This document shows, in pieces, positions 59,197 through 64,000 of a DNA stretch of 64,000 nt (position 1 is the stretch's first letter; each line of letters opens with the position of its first letter). A model generated the notes under the pieces. The model did not search any database, was not told where the DNA came from, and was given only the letters and a program-made list of their open reading frames with translations. Both the position numbers and the translations under genes were made by a program. This DNA comes from JAFECT01 sp035551675. Lineage in GTDB: Bacteria > Pseudomonadota > Alphaproteobacteria > Caulobacterales > Caulobacteraceae. The stretch spans positions 62,001 to 126,000 of the forward strand of contig DASZMV010000056.1 in assembly GCA_035551675.1 (NCBI GenBank), written 5' to 3'.

Positions 59197-59793
59197 GTGC
59201 CGGCAAGCCCGAAGAACCCAGAGGTCACCAAGGCCCTGCGCGAAAAGAAGGCCTGGAAGGCCGAGTACCAAGCGCTGCGGGACATCGCACTCGGCTGCGG
59301 GCTCGCCGAGGAGCTGAAGTGGGGCTGGCCCTGCTATTCGGTCGAGGGCGGCGGCAACGTCGTCCTGATCCACGGCTTCAAGGACTATTGCGCGCTCCTG
59401 TTCATGAAAGGCGCGCTGCTGAAGGATCCCAAGGACATCCTGATCCAGCAGACCAAGAACGTGCAGTCGGCGCGCCAGATCCGCTTCACCAGCGTGAAGG
59501 AGATCGGAAAGCTCACGCCCGCGCTCAAGGGCTATATCAAGAACGCGATCGAGGTCGAGAACTCTGGCCAGAGGGTCCAGAAGAAGACCACCGAGGACTT
59601 CGAAGTCGCCTCCGAATTCGTCGACGCGATGGACAACGATCCCGAACTGAAAGAAGCCTTCGACGCGCTCACCCCCGGCCGCCAGCGCGCGTGGCTCCTC
59701 CACTTCTCCGGCGCCAAACAGTCGAAGACGCGGGTCGATCGCATCGCGAAGGCTCGGAAAAAGATTTTCGGCGGCAAGGGTCCGCTTGATTGA
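59197..59793 (+). CDS. YdeI/OmpD-associated family protein (DUF1801)
   Basis: 198 aa from GTG 59197. The N-terminal two thirds have the DUF1801 fold motifs LKWGWPCYSVEGGGNVVLIHGFKDYCALLFMKGALL. The C-terminal third matches the YdeI-type block DPELKEAFDALTPGRQRAWLLHFSGAKQSKTRVDRIAKA. Cytoplasmic; function unknown in the family. Separate from the carrier-protein operon by 74 nt. Confidence 0.85.
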   Translation: MPASPKNPEVTKALREKKAWKAEYQALRDIALGCGLAEELKWGWPCYSVEGGGNVVLIHGFKDYCALLFMKGALLKDPKDILIQQTKNVQSARQIRFTSVKEIGKLTPALKGYIKNAIEVENSGQRVQKKTTEDFEVASEFVDAMDNDPELKEAFDALTPGRQRAWLLHFSGAKQSKTRVDRIAKARKKIFGGKGPLD

Positions 59794-59795
59794 TC

Positions 59796-60629
59796 ATGCG
59801 GACACTCATCCTCACCGCCGCCTTTGGCGCGTTCGCTCTGACCGCCCAGGCGCAGACCCCGCCCGCCGGCGGCAAGCCCATCGTCATCGGCCTGTCCTAC
59901 GCCGTGCCCTCCGCCATCTTCGGCGTAGCGCGGACAGTGAACGTCTATCTGCCCTCCGATTACGCCGATCCGAAGCGCTCGTTCCCAGTGCTCTATCTGC
60001 TCGATGGCGGCGCCGACGAAGACTTTCACCACATCACCGGGCTGGTCGCCGTTGACGGCGCCTACGGCGCCTACCAGGAGATGATCGTCATCGGCGTCGT
60101 CACCCCCGACCGCCATCACGACCTCACCTCGCCCTCGACCGAGCCTGCCGACCACAAGCTCGTGCCCACCGGCGGCGGCGCCGACACCTTCCGCCGCTAC
60201 CTCGCCGACGAGCTGAAGCCTTGGGTCGCCGCCCACTACCGCACCGACGGCCACACCGCGCTGATGGGCGAGTCGCTTGCGGGCCTGTTCACCCTGGAGA
60301 CCTTCCTGACCGCGCCACAGGATTTCGACGACTATATCTCGGTCAGCCCGAGTCTCTGGTGGAACAAACAGGCGCTCAGCCGCGACGCGGAAGCCGATCT
60401 CCGCAAAGGCGGTTTCACCGGCAAGCGTCTATGGCTCGCCATGGAGGACGAGGGACCGGAGCTCCAGGCGCCGGTCGATCGCGTCGTCGCCGGACTGAAG
60501 GCCGCGAACGCGCCGGACCTGCAATGGACCTACGACCCGCACCCCACCGAACGCCACGACACCATCTACGATCCGGTCGCAATCAGCGCGCTGCGCGCGT
60601 TCTATGCGGTGAAGAAAACCCCGCACTAG
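59796..60629 (+). CDS. secreted esterase of the esterase D/IroE type
   Basis: 277 aa from ATG 59796, with a signal peptide (MRTLILTAAFGAFALTAQAQ). Alpha/beta-hydrolase of the putative esterase family: VNVYLPSDYADPKRSFPVLYLLDGG, nucleophile elbow ALMGESLAGLFTLE, and a late His in HPTERHDTIYD. Relatives hydrolyse siderophore, feruloyl or glutathione-linked esters in the periplasm. The true ester is unknown. It overlaps the preceding gene's frame end by a few bases only. Confidence 0.83.
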   Translation: MRTLILTAAFGAFALTAQAQTPPAGGKPIVIGLSYAVPSAIFGVARTVNVYLPSDYADPKRSFPVLYLLDGGADEDFHHITGLVAVDGAYGAYQEMIVIGVVTPDRHHDLTSPSTEPADHKLVPTGGGADTFRRYLADELKPWVAAHYRTDGHTALMGESLAGLFTLETFLTAPQDFDDYISVSPSLWWNKQALSRDAEADLRKGGFTGKRLWLAMEDEGPELQAPVDRVVAGLKAANAPDLQWTYDPHPTERHDTIYDPVAISALRAFYAVKKTPH

Positions 60630-60635
60630 CGCGCT

Positions 60636-62084
60636 CTAATCGGTTTGGCCTGTCCATCCGCCGCCCGTCGCGAGGTATAGCGCCGCCGTATCCTGCAGAC
60701 GCTGCGCGCGCGCGCCGATCAGCGCCAATCGCGCGCGGTCGGCATCCAGCGCCGCGGCGTTAGCGTCCGCGTCGGAGATCAGGCCCGCTCTACGTTGCGC
60801 TACGGCGATCTGCGCCTTCGCCTGTGCCGCGTCAAAGGCTACGCGCGCGGCGTTCGCATTCGCGGCGTCGGAGTCGAGAGCGCGGATCGCATCTGAGGTC
60901 TGTTCCAAAGCCGACAAGACCGTCGCGCGGTAGTTCGCAGCGGCACTTCTCAGGTTCGCCTGGGCGGCGCGGCGTTCGTACCAACGCGTCCCGCCGCTGA
61001 AGATCGGCAGGTCGATCGCGGGCCCCACGGACCAGTATCGCGCCACCGGATAGGGCAGGCTCGAGATTTGACCGCTGACCCGGCCGTAGTCGCCGGTCAG
61101 GCTGATCTGTGGATACAATGCCGCGGTCGCCACCCCCACGTCGGCGCTGGCCTTGTGCAGCGCGGCCTCCGCTTGCAAAATGTCGGGCCGGTCATGCACC
61201 AGGGCCGACGGCAGGTCGACCGGCGCCGCTTCGGGCAATCGCAGCCCGTCGAAAACCGGCGCCGCGGACAGCGCCTCCCCAGGCTCGCGGCCAAGCAAGG
61301 TGTGCAGCAACACCGCCGACGCCGCCTCGTGCTGACGCGCCTGGGCGAGATCGCTCTTCGCCTGGGCCAGCGCGCTGTCCAGATCGAACTGCGCCGACGC
61401 GGCGAGATGGCCGCTGTTCACCTGGGCGGCGATGGTGTCGCGCTGCGCCTCGCTCCGTTGCACGATATCTTCCAGCGTCGCGATCTCGTCCGCATAGGCC
61501 GCGCGCGCGATCGCAGTCTGCACGATCGAGCCGGTCAGCAGCAGATAGGCCGAGCCCACGGCATAGCGATGCGCCTGCGCATCCGCGGCGAGGGACTCGA
61601 CCTGGCGCCGCTGGCCGCCGAACAGGTCGATGGCGTAGGCGACGGTCGCGTCGAGCGTGTAGAGTCGGTAGAAATAGCTGTCGCCGGCGAAGCCGATCGC
61701 CGCCGGGTTGCCGCGATGGGGTCCCGCGTTCGCGGAAACCACCCCGACCGGCCAGAACAGTCCCGCGCCGGCCTCGACCTCGTAGCGGCTCGCGCTGAGC
61801 GCCTCGCGGGCGGCGGTCAGGTTCGGGCTGTCGCGCAAGCCCTGCGCCACCAGTTCGTCGAGCGCCGGCGAACCATACAGCGTCCACCACCTCGGATCGG
61901 CCGGCTTGCCGAGTTCGAGCTGCTGAACGGCGCCGTCGGCGACCATGCGTTCGCCAGTGGCGCCCGCTCCATAGTCGTTCGCGTGCGGCGACGCGGGCGG
62001 CGCAAAGGTCGGCCCCACCGCACACCCGGCGAGCAAGAGACCCGCGCCGAACGCGGCGCTCCTAGCGGTCCAGGATATAGACAT
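60636..62084 (-). CDS. efflux outer-membrane lipoprotein, NodT/OprM family
   Basis: 482 aa from ATG 62084 (a TTG at 62090 is possible). Lipobox FGAGLLLAGCAVGP with the lipidated Cys near 21, then PRWWTLYGSPALDELV and two repeated TolC-type helical barrels (VALAQAKSDLAQARQHEAASAVLLHTLLG; LPSALVHDRPDILQAEAALHKASADVGVA). This is the outer-membrane channel of a tripartite pump. It overlaps the adaptor gene and so is coupled to it. Confidence 0.9.
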   Translation of the reverse strand: MSISWTARSAAFGAGLLLAGCAVGPTFAPPASPHANDYGAGATGERMVADGAVQQLELGKPADPRWWTLYGSPALDELVAQGLRDSPNLTAAREALSASRYEVEAGAGLFWPVGVVSANAGPHRGNPAAIGFAGDSYFYRLYTLDATVAYAIDLFGGQRRQVESLAADAQAHRYAVGSAYLLLTGSIVQTAIARAAYADEIATLEDIVQRSEAQRDTIAAQVNSGHLAASAQFDLDSALAQAKSDLAQARQHEAASAVLLHTLLGREPGEALSAAPVFDGLRLPEAAPVDLPSALVHDRPDILQAEAALHKASADVGVATAALYPQISLTGDYGRVSGQISSLPYPVARYWSVGPAIDLPIFSGGTRWYERRAAQANLRSAAANYRATVLSALEQTSDAIRALDSDAANANAARVAFDAAQAKAQIAVAQRRAGLISDADANAAALDADRARLALIGARAQRLQDTAALYLATGGGWTGQTD

Positions 62085-63135
62085 CGACAATCTGACCTGG
62101 ATAGAGCCGCGTTCCGGCGCCCGGCTTGGGTCGGAAAATTACCGGCAGGACACGCGGATCGCCCTTGTCCTTGTCCGCCGGCGTCAACTGCGCGCGCGGC
62201 GTGAGCAGAGGCTCGACGCTCACGAATTCGAGCGGGACGCTACCCTTCGACCCGCGCACGATCATCACCGCGTGTGGCGCCCGCGCTATCGTCGCCGCCG
62301 CCGTCTGGTCGACATAGGCCCGCACTTTCAGCGCGCCGCCGTCGCGGGTCAGCACCACCGCCGGCAGGGTATATTGCGTCGCCGGATCGAAGACGCCCAC
62401 CGGCGCCATATAGGCGCCCTTCGGTACATTGACCGTGGTGACGACCCCGTCGAACGGCGCGCGCACGACATATTTGCCGAGCAACGCCTTGCCGCTGTCA
62501 TAGGCGCGATAGGCCGCGGCCGTCGCTGCCGCCTGGTTCGAAATGTCGAAGGGCGAGGCGCCCGCGTTCAAGAGATCGAGCTCGCGCTGAGCCACCACGA
62601 CGCCGGTCTTGGCCGACTTCGCCGCGTCGGCGGCCCCTTCGAGATTCTCCTTGCTGACCGAGCGTGCGTCGAGCGCCGCGGACCGGCTCAAACGCTTCTG
62701 CTGGTCGACCGCCGTTTTCCACGCGGCCTTCGCCTGATCGACTTGCGCCTTCGCCACCGCGACCTGTTCCCTGCGCGGCGGCGCTCGCAGCTTGCGGAGC
62801 GTCGCGTCGGCCGCGACCGCCTGCTGGCGCAAATTTTCGACATTGGCGCGCTGCACGCTGTCGTCGAGCGCGAACAGCGGCTGGCCCGCCATCACGCGGT
62901 CGCCTTCATGCACGGGCACATCGGCCACCGTGCCTGTCACCTCGGGAAACACATAGACGCTGCTCCCGCCCGCCGCGTCGTTGTCGATCACGCCCTCGGC
63001 CTTGATCGCGTCCGGATAGGGGCCGCGATCCAGCTTGGCCAGCTGCGCCTGTGCGAACGGATAGAGCAATGCCCCGCCGATCAGGATGACGAGGATCGCG
63101 CCGACGATGGGAATCCACGCTTTCACGCCACGCAC
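62062..63135 (-). CDS. HlyD/EmrA-type membrane fusion protein (efflux adaptor)
   Basis: 357 aa from GTG 63135, chosen over a GTG at 63126 because GGGAGG lies 7 nt upstream. One N-terminal membrane helix (WIPIVGAILVILIGGALLYPF), a biotinyl-lipoyl half (VYVFPEVTGTVADVPVHEGDRVMAGQPLFALDD), a long helical hairpin, then the second lipoyl half (YVVRAPFDGVVTTVNVPKGAYM). It bridges an inner-membrane pump to the downstream NodT channel. The pump is not adjacent downstream and no permease is seen in the window. Confidence 0.88.
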   Translation of the reverse strand: MRGVKAWIPIVGAILVILIGGALLYPFAQAQLAKLDRGPYPDAIKAEGVIDNDAAGGSSVYVFPEVTGTVADVPVHEGDRVMAGQPLFALDDSVQRANVENLRQQAVAADATLRKLRAPPRREQVAVAKAQVDQAKAAWKTAVDQQKRLSRSAALDARSVSKENLEGAADAAKSAKTGVVVAQRELDLLNAGASPFDISNQAAATAAAYRAYDSGKALLGKYVVRAPFDGVVTTVNVPKGAYMAPVGVFDPATQYTLPAVVLTRDGGALKVRAYVDQTAAATIARAPHAVMIVRGSKGSVPLEFVSVEPLLTPRAQLTPADKDKGDPRVLPVIFRPKPGAGTRLYPGQIVDVYILDR

Positions 63136-63445
63136 GGGTCGACCTCCCGCACGCGCGACGCGGCGCCAAACGACCTTTCGGCCGACGCTAAACCTTGAAC
63201 AAACAACGCGGCCCCCCGGCGACGGCTCACCCCGTCCGGCCGCAGCCCCCTGCAGCGCCGCCAATCTGACAGGCGTTAACCTTGGCCCAAGCCGATTCGT
63301 TTGACCGGGGAATCGGGCCGCGGACAGGCATAACTTGGGTAGCCCGGCGGGAGTGACAGCGGACCGCGCGAGGCCGCACGCCTATGCCTTAGATTCCTGA
63401 AAGTCGGGCACTTCATTTCCCGTCTCCCCGGAAAATGGTGCAAAC
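63136..63445. other. intergenic stretch of 310 bp
   Basis: Separates the efflux adaptor start from the stop of the carrier-protein ligase, both on the minus strand. It must hold the adaptor promoter, but I see no convincing hexamer pair. No ORF, tRNA or strong repeat is recognised. Confidence 0.4.
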
Positions 63446-64000
63446 TCACATCTCCAGCGCGCCGCGCACGCCGGTAGCCCATTGCTCAGTATCCAACCCG
63501 TGGGTTGCGAATAGCGCGACGGCCAGGCGGTCCATACCGAACGCGACGCAGCCGGTGTGGCTGGTCTCGCCGTGTTTGTTGCGCAGGCCCCAGGTCTCCC
63601 CGAAGTGGTCGCGGTGGTAGTTGAAACTCATGCACGCCGTCGGCTTTGCGTCCGAGTGCGTCGGGATCAGCAGTTCGAACTTCAGTGACTGCTGCATCTG
63701 GCTGATCGCCATGATCTGGCCGCCGCGGCCGAAGAACGGATCCGACGCCACGTCCACCGTGTACGGCAGCTCGAGCAGGTCAGCGATACCCTTGGCGCGT
63801 TCGATCCAGTCGCCGCGGAAGCCCTGGATTTCTTCAGGCGTCCCGATCAGCACATACTCGCGCATGCGGAACGACTGCAGGCGGTCGATGTCCTTGGACG
63901 GCTCGCGGCGGAAACAGTCGCACGCGACGTCGAACATCAGCCCGCCCGCAGCCACGGGCCCCCGCCCAGCCGCAATCGAATAGACCGGATAACAGGCCGC
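63446..64000 (-). CDS. amino acid:[carrier protein] ligase, class II aaRS-like (5' end outside window)
   Basis: The last 184 residues are visible and the frame is open to the window edge. It begins AACYPVYSIAAGRGPVAAGG and continues MFDVACDCFRREPSKDIDRLQSFRMREYV, then TGCVAFGMDRLAVALFATHG. This is the catalytic core of the seryl-tRNA-synthetase-like ligases of alphaproteobacteria (Bradyrhizobium Bll0957 type), which load an amino acid on a phosphopantetheine carrier protein instead of tRNA. The expected zinc ligands Cys, Glu, Cys are present as C3, E48 and the Cys in TGCVAF. The tRNA-binding arm lies outside the window or is absent. Confidence 0.82.
   Translation of the reverse strand, partial: AACYPVYSIAAGRGPVAAGGLMFDVACDCFRREPSKDIDRLQSFRMREYVLIGTPEEIQGFRGDWIERAKGIADLLELPYTVDVASDPFFGRGGQIMAISQMQQSLKFELLIPTHSDAKPTACMSFNYHRDHFGETWGLRNKHGETSHTGCVAFGMDRLAVALFATHGLDTEQWATGVRGALEM

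Noticed and set aside
1..64000. CRISPR arrays, rRNA operons and intact transposase genes
   Set aside because: No regularly spaced short repeats, rRNA sequence or transposase-like protein was found on either strand.

Overview
The window is high-GC (about two thirds G+C by eye), densely packed bacterial chromosome. The gene families point to an alphaproteobacterium, most likely Caulobacterales or a close relative: dgt beside erpA and close to xthA, a class II DAHP synthase, many secreted peptidases and esterases, a TonB receptor, and a GcrA-like HTH protein in the phage region. No rRNA or taxonomic marker is present, so this placement is an inference.

Layout. 0-8.9 kb is housekeeping: a MarR-GNAT gene tail, dgt, erpA, xthA, with a DUF4239 membrane protein, an M20 amidohydrolase and a prolyl oligopeptidase between erpA and xthA. 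A 245-bp near-palindrome fills the gap between two convergent stop codons at 4.96-5.20 kb. 8.9-12.5 kb is a tight operon: flavin 2-hydroxy-acid oxidase, SDR and GH1-like glycosidase. 12.9-15.0 kb is a DegT aminotransferase plus Gfo/Idh dehydrogenase pair, probably for an amino-sugar. 17.5-21 kb is aromatic amino-acid synthesis: class II DAHP synthase overlapping a prephenate-dehydratase-like protein without an ACT domain, then a Phe/Tyr-rich leader peptide in front of chorismate mutase. 21-25.3 kb holds gor, rpiA, glmU and gph. 25.4-30.1 kb holds an S10 carboxypeptidase and two MFS transporters.

30.2-42.8 kb is an accessory region. It has a decayed prophage (lysis-type small genes, a terminase large subunit truncated and fused to another protein, a terminase small subunit, an S24-type repressor with a consistent set of 7-3-7 operators, and early genes). 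Among these lie single cargo genes bounded by repeats. Three copies of a 70-bp terminator-bearing repeat separate two single-gene units. A 20-bp direct repeat bounds an S41-like protease gene. A 26-bp-arm inverted repeat and a duplicated convergent gene junction lie nearby. The region ends just before a tRNA-Val(CAC) gene.

43-53 kb returns to metabolism and export: GST, a TPR membrane protein, a shortened aspartokinase-homoserine dehydrogenase fusion without ACT domains, a type B carboxylesterase, and a TonB receptor divergent from an AraC regulator. 53-64 kb holds a class IV aminotransferase and a compact carrier-protein cluster (carrier protein, ANL adenylate-forming enzyme and ketoreductase, divergent from a GNAT-like acyltransferase and a ThDP enzyme). 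It continues with an esterase, a HlyD/NodT efflux pair and, running off the right edge, an amino acid:[carrier protein] ligase. The carrier-protein genes are the best candidate here for an undescribed pathway; the repeat-bounded cargo region is the best candidate for an undescribed gene-capture mechanism.
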